The notes under the pieces are model-generated. The model worked only from the letters and a program-made list of their open reading frames with translations, did no database searches and was not told the origin of the DNA. Source: Microbulbifer bruguierae (GTDB lineage Bacteria; Pseudomonadota; Gammaproteobacteria; Pseudomonadales; Cellvibrionaceae). From it: a stretch of DNA of 64,000 nucleotides. A program made the position numbers and the translations under genes. The stretch spans positions 3,934,001 through 3,998,000 of the forward strand of contig NZ_CP118605.1 in the NCBI RefSeq assembly GCF_029869925.1, in the 5' to 3' direction. Below are positions 8,624-17,617 of this stretch, piece after piece (within the stretch, counting starts at the first letter, position 1; each line of letters begins with the position of its first letter).

Positions 8624-10279
8624 ATGCGCCCCCATGCCACCCGATTATTTTCCGCCGCGGTACTCACGTGTTCCGCTGCGGCGCTGATGCTGACCGGGTG
8701 CGATCGCCCGCCCCTGGACAGTGACAGCGCCACTGCCTATATCGAACGGGTTCTGGAGCAGGAGCAGGTGCCCGGCGCCGCAGTGGGTATCTGGTACCGC
8801 GGTGAACCGCTTCTGTTGCGCGGATTCGGTGTGACCAACGTGGACAGTCCGCGTCCGGTGGATGGTCAGACTCTGTTCAAGCTGGCCTCTACCAGCAAAG
8901 CCTTTACCACCACCGCCCTGGGGTTACTGGTGGAAGAGGGCAAGCTGGATTGGGATGGGCGTGTGGTGGACTATTTGCCAGAATTTCGCCTCGGGGACCC
9001 CTGGGTTAGCGGTGAATTTCGCGTGGTGGATCTGTTAACCCATCGCTCCGGGCTGGGTCCCGGTGCCGGCGATCTGATGTTGTGGCCGCAGCCCAATACG
9101 TATTCCCGCCAGGATGTGCTCGCCGGACTGGCCCATTTGCCCATCACCGGCAGTTTTCGTGCGGATTACGCCTACGACAATCTGCTCTATATCGTCGCTG
9201 GCGAACTGATCGCCGCAGTATCCGGCCAGAGCTATGAAGAGTTTGTGCAGCAGCGGCTGCTGGCACCCATGGGCCTGAATAACTGCTATGCCGGCCCGGT
9301 CCCCGCGGATGCCCGCAACAATCTTGCCGATCCCCACCGTCTGGAAGCGATTGACGGGGGGGCGTCCGGACTGGTGGTGGATACCCCCAACCTTGCCGGC
9401 TACGACCCCATCGTCCTCGCCGCCGCCGGCGGTATGCACTGTAGTGCCGGCGACATGCTCACCTGGTTGCGCACACTGCTGGCGGGTGGGGAAACGCCCG
9501 GCGGCGAGCAACTGTTCAGCACTGAAACCCGCGACCGCTTGTGGCAGCCGGAAACCCTGATGCCGTTTTCGGCCGAACGCGCCGCGCGCGACGGTGGCCA
9601 TTTTTATGCCTATGCCCTCGGCTGGCGGATACAGGATATGCACGGCAAAAAAGTGATTCACCACACCGGTTCCCTGTCCGGCATGTACGCCTGGGCGGCG
9701 GTCGTACCGGAGGAGGATCTGGCGCTGGTGGTTTTGATGAACCGCAGTGCCGGCGCGGCCCGTCAGGCGCTGATCTACGGTTTGCTGAAGCCCTACCTGG
9801 GTGCCCCAGAACAGGACTGGCTGGCGTATTTCCAGGACCTCTACGGCGCGCCGGCGGAAGCGGTTGAAGCCGAGGAACTGGCCCCGCCCGCCGGCTATGC
9901 GGCGGTGTCCGCGGCGGAACTTGCCGGGCACTACCGCGATCCCTGGTTCGGCGATATGAGCGTTGCGCGCGAGGGCGACACATTGCGCTGGCGCGCACGG
10001 AAATCTCCCCGCCTGAGCGGTACCCTCACCGGTGCCGGCGATGGTGTCTGGGCCCTGCACTGGGATGACCGCAGCCTGAATGCGGATGCCTGGATGATGG
10101 CGGAGCGCGATGAATCGGGCACCCTGGTACTGACCATGCAGCCCAAATCCCGTGGCGTGGATTTCAGTTACGATTTCCATGACCTGCGCTTTGAGAAAGT
10201 GTTGCCGCAGATCGAGCCATCCCGCGCGGGGGATTACGGGGTTGACCCGGAAAACGAAATATCAGCTGCAAAACATTGA
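8624..10279 (+). CDS. Serine beta-lactamase-fold hydrolase lipoprotein (S12/class C family)
   Basis: A 551-residue lipoprotein (lipobox LTGC). ATG 8624 is chosen because GGAGG (8611-8615) precedes it and it opens the lipoprotein signal; the frame extends 29 codons upstream without such features. The catalytic motifs are complete: STSK with Ser89 and Lys92, YDN with Tyr184 and Asn186, and HTG at 347-349. An added C-terminal domain (about 430-550) resembles the beta-barrel appendage of S12 peptidases. The family includes class C beta-lactamases, DD-peptidases, AmpH-like muropeptide hydrolases and esterases. The context favours D-amino acid peptidase activity on stem peptides, but resistance or esterase roles cannot be excluded. 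Confidence 0.85.
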   Translation: MRPHATRLFSAAVLTCSAAALMLTGCDRPPLDSDSATAYIERVLEQEQVPGAAVGIWYRGEPLLLRGFGVTNVDSPRPVDGQTLFKLASTSKAFTTTALGLLVEEGKLDWDGRVVDYLPEFRLGDPWVSGEFRVVDLLTHRSGLGPGAGDLMLWPQPNTYSRQDVLAGLAHLPITGSFRADYAYDNLLYIVAGELIAAVSGQSYEEFVQQRLLAPMGLNNCYAGPVPADARNNLADPHRLEAIDGGASGLVVDTPNLAGYDPIVLAAAGGMHCSAGDMLTWLRTLLAGGETPGGEQLFSTETRDRLWQPETLMPFSAERAARDGGHFYAYALGWRIQDMHGKKVIHHTGSLSGMYAWAAVVPEEDLALVVLMNRSAGAARQALIYGLLKPYLGAPEQDWLAYFQDLYGAPAEAVEAEELAPPAGYAAVSAAELAGHYRDPWFGDMSVAREGDTLRWRARKSPRLSGTLTGAGDGVWALHWDDRSLNADAWMMAERDESGTLVLTMQPKSRGVDFSYDFHDLRFEKVLPQIEPSRAGDYGVDPENEISAAKH

Positions 10280-10320
10280 CGGGTTAGCACGGTTCATTAA
10301 ACGAGTGAGCCCAATAAACT

Positions 10321-10348
10321 GAATAACAAATAGATCGAATAACAAATA
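10321..10348 (+). repeat. 12-bp direct repeat upstream of the LD-carboxypeptidase gene
   Basis: GAATAACAAATA occurs at 10321-10332 and again at 10337-10348, a 16-bp period. Its first six bases match the start of the GAATAATTTA motif seen in other intergenic regions of the locus. It ends 23 bp before the ATG of the next gene. A regulatory role is possible but unproven. Confidence 0.5.
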
Positions 10349-10371
10349 ACGAGAACGAACAGGAGTCTCCC

Positions 10372-11466
10372 ATGCACAGGCGCAACTTGATTCAATCCCT
10401 GGTGGCCGCACCGCTGTTGGCGGCGGCGGGTGGCGCTTCGAATGCCAGTGCAGCGCAGGGCGGCGGCAGCGAGCTGGCCGCAGCGGGGTTCAGTGCAGAT
10501 AACCTTGGCAAGGACCTGCTGCGCCCCCGGCGCCTGCAAAAGGGTATGACTGTGGGGCTGGTTACGCCGGCCAGCAATGTGTGGGAAGACGAAGACATCC
10601 GTTTTGCCAGCGAGGTGGTGCAGTCCCTCGGGTTCCAGGTGAAAGAGGGCGAGAATCTGTACCGGCGCAGCCAGTATCTGGCAGGGCCTGACGAGGCGCG
10701 CGCGCGGGATTTCAATGCCATGTTTGCCGACCCGGAAGTGGATGCGGTGTTCTGCCTGCGCGGCGGTTATGGTACCCCGCGTATTCTGCCGCTGCTGGAT
10801 TACGCCGCTATCCGCAACAATCCGAAAGTGCTGCTGGGTTACAGCGACATCACCGCACTGCTCAATGCCATCTATCACCGCAGCGGCGTCATTACGTTTC
10901 ACGGTCCCATCGCCGCGCAGAACTTTACCGATTACACCTACTCGGAATACCAGAAAGTCCTCGCCCACGGCGAGCGCCCGGTGCCCCTGGGCGCACCGCC
11001 ACCCTTCGAGGACGCGGCGCCCGGGCGGGTGGAACGGGAAAACCGCATTACCCGTTTTTCCGGTGGTCGCGCCCGCGGCCGTCTTATAGGTGGCAACCTC
11101 ACGCTGATGTCGAGCCTGCTGGGTACGCCATACTGCCCGGATTTCCGCGGCAAGATTCTGTTTCTCGAAGATGTGGGCGAGGCGCCTTACCGGGTGGATC
11201 GCATGCTGACGCAGATGTGGTTGGCGGGAAAACTGCAGCAGGTGGCCGGCATCGCCTTTGGCAAGTTCACCGAGGCGGAGACCAGCGGCAACACCTTCAG
11301 CATGGAACACGTTCTGCGGGAGCGCTGTGCGGATCTCGGTATTCCCGTGGTGCGGGGCCTGATGTTTGGCCATGTGGAAGACCAGACCGTCGTGCCCGTC
11401 GGCGCCGAGGCGGAACTGGACGGCGACGCCGGTACCCTGGTGCTGCGCGATCAGGTTGTCGTCTGA
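10372..11466 (+). CDS. ldcA: LD-carboxypeptidase, peptidase family S66
   Basis: Removes the terminal D-Ala from tetrapeptide stems. The catalytic residues are visible: Ser158 in GYSDIT, Glu266 in FLEDVGE and His334 in GHVEDQ. LdcA is normally cytoplasmic and about 300 residues. This 364-residue protein carries an N-terminal MHRRNLIQSL followed by a hydrophobic Ala-rich stretch, which looks like a twin-arginine-type export signal. It may therefore act in the periplasm. AGGAG precedes ATG 10372. It follows the beta-lactamase-fold gene by 92 bp and is followed by the antiporter gene. The family call is secure; export is inference from the N-terminus. Confidence 0.9.
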   Translation: MHRRNLIQSLVAAPLLAAAGGASNASAAQGGGSELAAAGFSADNLGKDLLRPRRLQKGMTVGLVTPASNVWEDEDIRFASEVVQSLGFQVKEGENLYRRSQYLAGPDEARARDFNAMFADPEVDAVFCLRGGYGTPRILPLLDYAAIRNNPKVLLGYSDITALLNAIYHRSGVITFHGPIAAQNFTDYTYSEYQKVLAHGERPVPLGAPPPFEDAAPGRVERENRITRFSGGRARGRLIGGNLTLMSSLLGTPYCPDFRGKILFLEDVGEAPYRVDRMLTQMWLAGKLQQVAGIAFGKFTEAETSGNTFSMEHVLRERCADLGIPVVRGLMFGHVEDQTVVPVGAEAELDGDAGTLVLRDQVVV

Positions 11467-11527
11467 GCTGACGGAAAGGCGCTCGAACTCATAAAAATAT
11501 ATAAAACCTAAAAAGAATTACTGACTT

Positions 11528-12922
11528 ATGTCCGATCTCACCTGGCTCACTCTGTTGCCACCGTTTGTGGCCATCGGCCTTGCCCTTCTGACCCGCCAGG
11601 TATATCTGGCATTGTTTGCGGGTATCTGGCTGGGATTTTTCCTGCTCAATGGCTCCGGAATTTTCCCGTCACTGGCGGAAGCGCTGGACGGTGTGCTGGC
11701 GATTCTCGCCAACACCGGGGATGCTCGCGTGGTCATGTTTACCCTGGTGATCGGTGCCTTTATTGTCACCCTGGAGCGCTGTGGTGCGGTCAGCGGATTC
11801 GTGCATTTCCTCGAGCGTATTCGCTGGGTTACCAACGGCAAGCGCGCGCAGTGGATGGCGTGGCTGGTGGGGATTGTGATTTTTATCGAATCCAACATCA
11901 CCGTGCTGGTGGCGGGCACCGTATCGCGGCCGCTGTTCGACCGCTTCCGCGTTGCGCGGGAGAAGCTCGCCTACATTATTGATTCCACGTCCGCGCCGAT
12001 TTGCATGCTGATTCCTCTCAATGCCTGGGGCGCGTTCAACCTCGGTCTGCTCGATGGGCTGGGGGTGGATGATCCACTGAAAGTGCTGCTTGCCAGTATT
12101 CCCCTCAATCTCTACGCGATTACCGCGGTGGCGCTGACCGCGTACACCATCGCCCGCGACTACAACCCCGGGCCTATGGCTGAGGTACAGGCGCGCACCA
12201 GCAGTGGTGACGCCGACGGTATTGATATCCTTGCCAGCATGGGGGAGAAAAGCCATATCAAACCCCGCGCACTGAACATGTTTCTGCCGGTGGTGGTACT
12301 GATTCTGGCCATGCCGTTGAGTCTGTGGATTACCGGCGATGGGGAAATCTTCAAGGGCTCCGGCTCCACCTCGGTGCTGTGGGCGTCGCTGATGGCGTTG
12401 GCCACGGTGTCGATCCTGGTGCTGTTGCAGCGCAGTATGACCCTGGATGAACTCAGTCATACCTGGATGGAAGGTGCGGGACGTATGTTGCCGCTGGCGA
12501 TCATTCTGACCCTGGCGCTGGCGCTGGGAGCCGTTTCCAAAGCTCTGGGCACGGGCCAGTATGTGGCGGGACTGGTGGGGGATTCTATTCCCGTTGCGCT
12601 GCTGCCGGTGGTGCTGTTTGTGGTTTCCGGTCTGATTGCGTTTTCCGTCGGCTCCAGCTGGGGCACTTTTTCGATCATGCTGCCCATTGCCATTCCGGTG
12701 GCTGCGGCTCTCGGTGCGGACCCGGTACTGTTTGTTGCCGCGGTGCTCTCCGGGGGGATTTTCGGTGATCACAGCTCGCCCATTTCCGACACCACCATTG
12801 TGTCTTCACTGGCGGCGGGTACCGAGCATATCGAGCACGTGCGCACGCAATTGCCCTATGCGTTGCGTGCCGGTGCGATCAGTGCCGTTGGCTTTATTGC
12901 CCTCGGCTACCTGATGTTGTGA
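11528..12922 (+). CDS. NhaC-family Na+/H+ antiporter-like transporter
   Basis: A 464-residue integral inner-membrane protein with about eleven hydrophobic segments. NhaC-type signatures include GIVIFIESNITVLVAGT and SAPICMLIPLNAWG, and the C-terminal part shows GGIFGDHSSPISDTTI. The family exchanges Na+ and H+, and some members exchange organic acids or amino acids. It lies 13 bp before a PLP basic amino acid decarboxylase, so an amino acid/amine exchange or uptake role linked to wall peptides is a reasonable alternative to plain ion homeostasis. The ribosome binding site before ATG 11528 is weak. Confidence 0.85.
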   Translation: MSDLTWLTLLPPFVAIGLALLTRQVYLALFAGIWLGFFLLNGSGIFPSLAEALDGVLAILANTGDARVVMFTLVIGAFIVTLERCGAVSGFVHFLERIRWVTNGKRAQWMAWLVGIVIFIESNITVLVAGTVSRPLFDRFRVAREKLAYIIDSTSAPICMLIPLNAWGAFNLGLLDGLGVDDPLKVLLASIPLNLYAITAVALTAYTIARDYNPGPMAEVQARTSSGDADGIDILASMGEKSHIKPRALNMFLPVVVLILAMPLSLWITGDGEIFKGSGSTSVLWASLMALATVSILVLLQRSMTLDELSHTWMEGAGRMLPLAIILTLALALGAVSKALGTGQYVAGLVGDSIPVALLPVVLFVVSGLIAFSVGSSWGTFSIMLPIAIPVAAALGADPVLFVAAVLSGGIFGDHSSPISDTTIVSSLAAGTEHIEHVRTQLPYALRAGAISAVGFIALGYLML

Positions 12923-12935
12923 GCGGGAGAAAGCC

Positions 12936-14957
12936 TTGAAAAATAATCAATGCCGGGTGCTGCTATTCACCGCGGATGCCCAATTTGGCGATCGCTGGGT
13001 AGCGGAGCTCAAGCCTCTGGCTGACAATGACGCCGATGCGCCGCTGGCGCTGTCCTTTCACCATACCGACAGCGAAGGGCTCGCAGATCATCTTCGCTGC
13101 GGCGAAACCCAGGTGGTGGTGGTGGACGACACTGGCGCAAGCAGTGAAGCCATCGAGTCGACACGACAGACGCTGCAGCGGCAGCGTGCGGAAATTGATT
13201 GCGTGCTGTTGACCGATGCCGATTCGCCCCGGGCGGATAACTTCGAGTGTGTCATCTCCCGCGCCGAGTCCAATTACGGCGTGGTGTACCGCACCTTGCG
13301 GCGGATTCTGCTGGAGCGAATCAGCACGCCGTTCGCCGACGCCCTGCGGGAATATGTGTACGCGGCCAGGGATTCCTGGCATACCCCGGGACATTCCAGC
13401 GGCGACAGTCTCAGCACCAGCCCGTGGATTGCCGATTTTTACCGCTTTATGGGCGAGCATATTTTCAATACCGATTTGTCGGTCAGTGTAAAAATGCTGG
13501 ATTCACTGATGGATCCCATCAGTGTGATCCACCAGGCACAGCAGAGTACCGCGCGAACCTTCGGCGCGGCACACAGTTATTTCGTCACCAATGGCACTTC
13601 CACCTCGAACAAGATAGTGCTGCAGCATCTGTTGCGCGCCGGTGATCGCGTGATCGTCGACCGCAACTGTCACAAGTCTGTGCACCACGCGATGATTATC
13701 AGTGGCGCGCTGCCGGTGTATCTGGAGTCATCGGTTAACCAGCAGTACGGTATTTACGGGCCGGTGCCAAAGGCGGAAATTTTCTCGGCGATCGACGCCA
13801 ACCCCGGCGCGCGCTTGCTGGTCCTGACATCCTGCACTTATGACGGCCTGCGCTATGACCTCAAGCCGATTATCGATCGCGCCCACGCCGCGGGAATTTT
13901 CGTACTGATTGATGAGGCCTGGTATGCCCACGGGCGCTTCCATCCGGAACTGCGCCCCACGGCACTGGAATGCGGAGCAGATTTTGTTACCCAGTCCACC
14001 CATAAAATGCTGTCGGCATTTTCCCAGGCAAGCATGATTCACGTGGGCGATTTTTCCTGGCGCAAGCGCGACGGCGGCAGTCACCAAAGCGCCGAAGCAT
14101 CGGTATTTGACACTGCCGGGTTCCGTGAAGATATCAATATGCACACCTCCACCAGCCCGCAGTACGGCATGATTGCCAGCCTGGATGTGGCGCGCAAACA
14201 GATGAGTATTGAAGGCTATTCGGTGTTGAGCCGCACTCTGGCGTTTGCCGACGAAATTCGCCGTTTTGTGGATGACAGTACGGCCTTTCGCAGCCTGAAT
14301 GCGGAGGATCTGTGCGGGCCGGATCTCGCCGCCGACGGTATTCGCCTCGACCCCACCAAGGTCACTATCGATGTCGGTTGCGCGGGTGTATCCGCGCCCG
14401 CAGCGCAAGCCCGCCTGTTTGCCGAATTCGGAATTCAGGTAGAAAAGAATACCCACAATACCCTGTCTTTCCTGGTCACCATCGGTACCACCGAGAGCAA
14501 GGTATTGCGCCTGAAACAGGCACTGCGGCGTTTGTCGGAAGACGCGGGACAAGCGGATGCTACCGCGTATGTCATCTCCCAGCGGGGTCAGAAACTGCCG
14601 CCACTGAGCAGTATCGATGCACTGCCGCGCCGGGCTTACTTTGCCCGCGGTGAAAAGCTGACCTGGCAGGGCGAGGGACGGGCGGCGCTGATCGGTCGTA
14701 TCGCCTGCGACGAAGTGGTGCCATACCCGCCGGGTATTCCGCTGCTGGTTCCCGGGCAGCGGATCAGTGCGGAAATTCTCGATGCGATCATTGCCTTCAC
14801 CAGCGAACGTGCAGATCTGGAAATGCATGGCCTGCGCAGAGTGGGGGCGCTGCCCGCTCTGCGTGTGCTCACCGAGTGCGAAGCGACTGCCGCAGTTGCC
14901 GAGTTGCGGGTGGCTCAGGATTCTGAATCCACAGAGGCCTGGCAGGCATGGGCGTGA
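12936..14957 (+). CDS. PLP-dependent Orn/Lys/Arg decarboxylase family protein
   Basis: A 673-residue fold-type I decarboxylase. The N-terminal 120 residues form a response-regulator-like wing domain, the central part is the PLP domain with STHKML placing the Schiff-base lysine at 357, and a C-terminal Orn/Lys/Arg decarboxylase domain follows. The start is TTG 12936 with GGGAGA just upstream. The length is close to that of inducible and constitutive lysine decarboxylases. Sequence reading does not separate lysine, ornithine and arginine as substrate. In this locus, lysine or diaminopimelate-derived products from wall peptides are plausible feeds. It overlaps the NamZ start by 10 nt, indicating translational coupling. 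Confidence 0.85.
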   Translation: MKNNQCRVLLFTADAQFGDRWVAELKPLADNDADAPLALSFHHTDSEGLADHLRCGETQVVVVDDTGASSEAIESTRQTLQRQRAEIDCVLLTDADSPRADNFECVISRAESNYGVVYRTLRRILLERISTPFADALREYVYAARDSWHTPGHSSGDSLSTSPWIADFYRFMGEHIFNTDLSVSVKMLDSLMDPISVIHQAQQSTARTFGAAHSYFVTNGTSTSNKIVLQHLLRAGDRVIVDRNCHKSVHHAMIISGALPVYLESSVNQQYGIYGPVPKAEIFSAIDANPGARLLVLTSCTYDGLRYDLKPIIDRAHAAGIFVLIDEAWYAHGRFHPELRPTALECGADFVTQSTHKMLSAFSQASMIHVGDFSWRKRDGGSHQSAEASVFDTAGFREDINMHTSTSPQYGMIASLDVARKQMSIEGYSVLSRTLAFADEIRRFVDDSTAFRSLNAEDLCGPDLAADGIRLDPTKVTIDVGCAGVSAPAAQARLFAEFGIQVEKNTHNTLSFLVTIGTTESKVLRLKQALRRLSEDAGQADATAYVISQRGQKLPPLSSIDALPRRAYFARGEKLTWQGEGRAALIGRIACDEVVPYPPGIPLLVPGQRISAEILDAIIAFTSERADLEMHGLRRVGALPALRVLTECEATAAVAELRVAQDSESTEAWQAWA

Positions 14958-16165
14958 AAGCTTTTTTTTCTCCATTGCTGTTGATTGCGCTCTGCGCACT
15001 GGTGGCCTGTGGACAGGGTTCAGATAGCGAAACTGCCGGGCGGCCTGCCAATGTCACGCCTGCGGAAATCCGTACCGGTGCGGAGCAGCCGGAGCAGTAT
15101 TTACCGCTGCTGCGGGGACAACAGGTGGGTCTTGTGGTCAACCAGACTTCCCGCGTCGGTGACACCCATCTGATTGATTACCTGCGTCATAAGAGTGTGC
15201 CGTTAAAACGTATATTTGCCCTGGAACACGGGGTGCGCGGCGATGTGGAAAACGGGGGCAAGGTGGCAGACGGAGTGGATGGCCCCAGTGGTTTACCCAT
15301 CACCTCCCTTTACGGCGGAAACTACGCGCCCAGTGCCGAACAGCTCGCGGATCTGGACTGGTTGCTGTTCGACATTCAGGACGTCGGCGTGCGCTTTTAT
15401 ACCTATATCAGCTCCCTGCATTACCTGATGCAGGCCTGTGCCGATCACCGGCTGCCACTGATGGTGCTCGACCGCCCCAATCCCAATGGCGACTACATGG
15501 ACGGCCCGGTGCTGGAAGCGCCGTTCAAGAGTTTTGTCGGCATGCACCCGATACCGTTGGTGCACGGCATGACGGTGGGCGAGCTGGCGCAGATGATCAA
15601 TGGTGAAGGCTGGCTGGATGGCAACAAGCGCTGCGAGCTGACGGTGATACCGGTAGCCGGTTACCACAAGCAGATGGCGTACAGTCTGCCGGTGCGGCCG
15701 TCACCGAACCTGCCCAACGATCTGTCTATCCGCCTGTATCCCTCTCTGGGCCTTTTTGAAGGCACCAGTGTCAGTGTGGGTCGCGGTACCGGCTTCCCAT
15801 TCCAGGCGCTGGGGCATCCGGCGGATGTGAAGGGTAGTTTTGTATTTACGCCGCGACCGCTACCGGGCGCCAGTGAAAACCCCAAGCACAACGGCAGCGA
15901 GCTGCATGGCGATGATCTGCGTGATGCGGATCCGCGCAGCCGGTTCAGTTTGATTCCACTGCTGGACTGGGCGGGGCGCACGGGGGAAAAGCCCGAGGAT
16001 TTTTTTGCGCGCGCGGCATTTTTTGACAAGCTGGCGGGAACCGACAAACTGCGCAAGGCAGTGCTTGCCGGGAATAGCGCGGAAGAAATCCGGGCCATGT
16101 GGCAGCCGCAACTTACGGCCTTCCAACAGCGCCGCCAGCCTTACCTGTTGTATCCGGAAAAATAA
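14948..16165 (+). CDS. namZ: NamZ-type exo-beta-N-acetylmuramidase lipoprotein (DUF1343)
   Basis: A 405-residue lipoprotein (lipobox LVAC near residue 21). The DUF1343 signatures are present: GLVVNQTSRVG, FALEHGVRGD, LFDIQDVGVRFYTYISSLHY, MVLDRPNPNG and PVRPSPNLPN. The characterised Bacillus member NamZ (YbbC) removes MurNAc from the non-reducing end of peptidoglycan chains. Here it would act at the cell surface or in the periplasm and feed MurNAc to the convergent symporter-MurQ operon. ATG 14948 lies inside the decarboxylase gene. In Bacillus the gene also neighbours murQ and murR, which supports the assignment. Confidence 0.9.
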   Translation: MGVKAFFSPLLLIALCALVACGQGSDSETAGRPANVTPAEIRTGAEQPEQYLPLLRGQQVGLVVNQTSRVGDTHLIDYLRHKSVPLKRIFALEHGVRGDVENGGKVADGVDGPSGLPITSLYGGNYAPSAEQLADLDWLLFDIQDVGVRFYTYISSLHYLMQACADHRLPLMVLDRPNPNGDYMDGPVLEAPFKSFVGMHPIPLVHGMTVGELAQMINGEGWLDGNKRCELTVIPVAGYHKQMAYSLPVRPSPNLPNDLSIRLYPSLGLFEGTSVSVGRGTGFPFQALGHPADVKGSFVFTPRPLPGASENPKHNGSELHGDDLRDADPRSRFSLIPLLDWAGRTGEKPEDFFARAAFFDKLAGTDKLRKAVLAGNSAEEIRAMWQPQLTAFQQRRQPYLLYPEK

Positions 16166-16179
16166 ATTCATCTGCGACG

Positions 16180-16260
16180 GGCTGAACTCTGTTTAATTCA
16201 GCCGTGTTATGGGCGAAGGCAGCAAGTCCGTACCCGGTAGCGGTGCCGCCACTGGACTTG
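16180..16260. terminator. Two hairpins between convergent operons (possible terminators)
   Basis: GGCTGAA (16180-16186) pairs with TTCAGCC (16197-16203). Then CAAGTCC (16223-16229) pairs with GGACTTG (16254-16260) around an inner GC hairpin. Neither has a clear T run, so the function as terminators is tentative. Confidence 0.4.
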
Positions 16261-16294
16261 TTAAGTAATCTGCGGCAGCTGGCTGTGCTCGGTG

Positions 16295-17617
16295 TCAGTC
16301 ACTCTGCAGCGCATCTATGGGATTCAGTTTCGATGCCTTGATGGCGGGATAGACCCCGAACAGCAGGCCGATCAGCGCGCACACGGTGAACGACAGCAGA
16401 ATGGCCCGCAGGGACCAGGCGATTGCCCAACCGGCGTAGAGTGCGATAATTTCTGACAGTATCAATCCGAACAGCACGCCGATCAGGCCGCCGAGTATCG
16501 CAATGGTAAAACTCTCCACCAGGTACTGATTGCGAATGTCTTTCTGCGTTGCGCCCACGGCACGCATCAGGCCGATCTCGCGGGTGCGTTCGAGCACCGT
16601 GGCGAGCATGATGTTCATAATGCCGATGCCCCCGACCAGCAGTGAAATACCCGCAACACAGGACATCACAATATTGAAAATGGTCTGGGTTTCCATTTTC
16701 TGGGCCATCAGCGCCGCGGGTACCACCAGGGTGTAATCCTGTACGCCGTTGTGTCGGCGCTCCAACAGGTGCGCGATGGCCCGCGCGGCCTGGTTGGCAT
16801 CGGTATCCGTGACCAGCTGGAATTTGATTTCACTGACCTCTGGCGCCAGCATGGCGTGAGTGAATCTCTGCATCGCGGTGGCGAAAGGGATAAAAATCTG
16901 GTCTTTGTCCGCCCCCAGGCGCACCCCCTCGAATTCGGTGTCCTCGATAAAGGGAGAGTCCAGGACTCCGACCACTTCAAACCACAGGTGATTGATCTTC
17001 ACCCGGCCGCCGATGGGGTTTTCTGCGGGGAACAACTGCTTTGCCACTTCCTCCCCGAGCACGGCGACCTGGGCGAGGCTGCTTTCATCCTCCGCAGAGA
17101 GCAGACGTCCGGCATCGAGTCGGTAGGGGGACAGGGTGAAATATCCGGGATTGACGCCGATCGCCGCCGCGTCACTTTTTCCATGAGCGCTTAGCAGGGT
17201 ATAGGTGTCGACGGTTTTCTGAGCCGAAAACGTGCGGATAAATGGCAGTGTCGCCAGGGTCGCCTCACCGTCGCGTAGACTCAGACCTGCGGATTGTTTG
17301 CGCTGTTCATACAGCTCATCCTTTGCCGGGACCCTGCTCGAAACGATCAGATTGTTGAGCCCCATGGTTTCGATCATGCGCAGGGCTTCCTGTTCGGCGC
17401 CCTTGCCGATGTTCAGCATCGCGATCACCGCACCCACGCCGAAAATCATACCGAGCAGTGTGAGCAGGGTGCGCAACTTGTGTTGCGACAATTCAGCCAG
17501 GGCTTCGCGGAAAGTGATCAATAAAGCCCGGATTCCATCACGCAAGTGGGGTAAGCCCGTTGAGGTTTCTTCGGGTCTGTGAGCGAGGGCTGTCCCGTTG
17601 CTGGTCTTATCGCTCAC
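16295..17617 (-). CDS. MacB-like ABC transporter permease (FtsX domain)
   Basis: Inner-membrane permease of 440 residues without its own ATPase domain. An N-terminal membrane segment (LRTLLTLLGMIFGVGAVIAML) is followed by a periplasmic MacB core domain (about 70-290) and three C-terminal FtsX membrane segments (GISLLVGGIGIMNIMLATV, then two more). Family members export lipoproteins, peptides or drugs or transmit force to the periplasm rather than importing. It is the last gene of a tightly overlapping operon and starts with GTG overlapping the adaptor stop (GTGA). Its ATPase partner is the product of 20971-21651. The substrate is unknown. Confidence 0.9.
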   Translation of the reverse strand: MSDKTSNGTALAHRPEETSTGLPHLRDGIRALLITFREALAELSQHKLRTLLTLLGMIFGVGAVIAMLNIGKGAEQEALRMIETMGLNNLIVSSRVPAKDELYEQRKQSAGLSLRDGEATLATLPFIRTFSAQKTVDTYTLLSAHGKSDAAAIGVNPGYFTLSPYRLDAGRLLSAEDESSLAQVAVLGEEVAKQLFPAENPIGGRVKINHLWFEVVGVLDSPFIEDTEFEGVRLGADKDQIFIPFATAMQRFTHAMLAPEVSEIKFQLVTDTDANQAARAIAHLLERRHNGVQDYTLVVPAALMAQKMETQTIFNIVMSCVAGISLLVGGIGIMNIMLATVLERTREIGLMRAVGATQKDIRNQYLVESFTIAILGGLIGVLFGLILSEIIALYAGWAIAWSLRAILLSFTVCALIGLLFGVYPAIKASKLNPIDALQSD

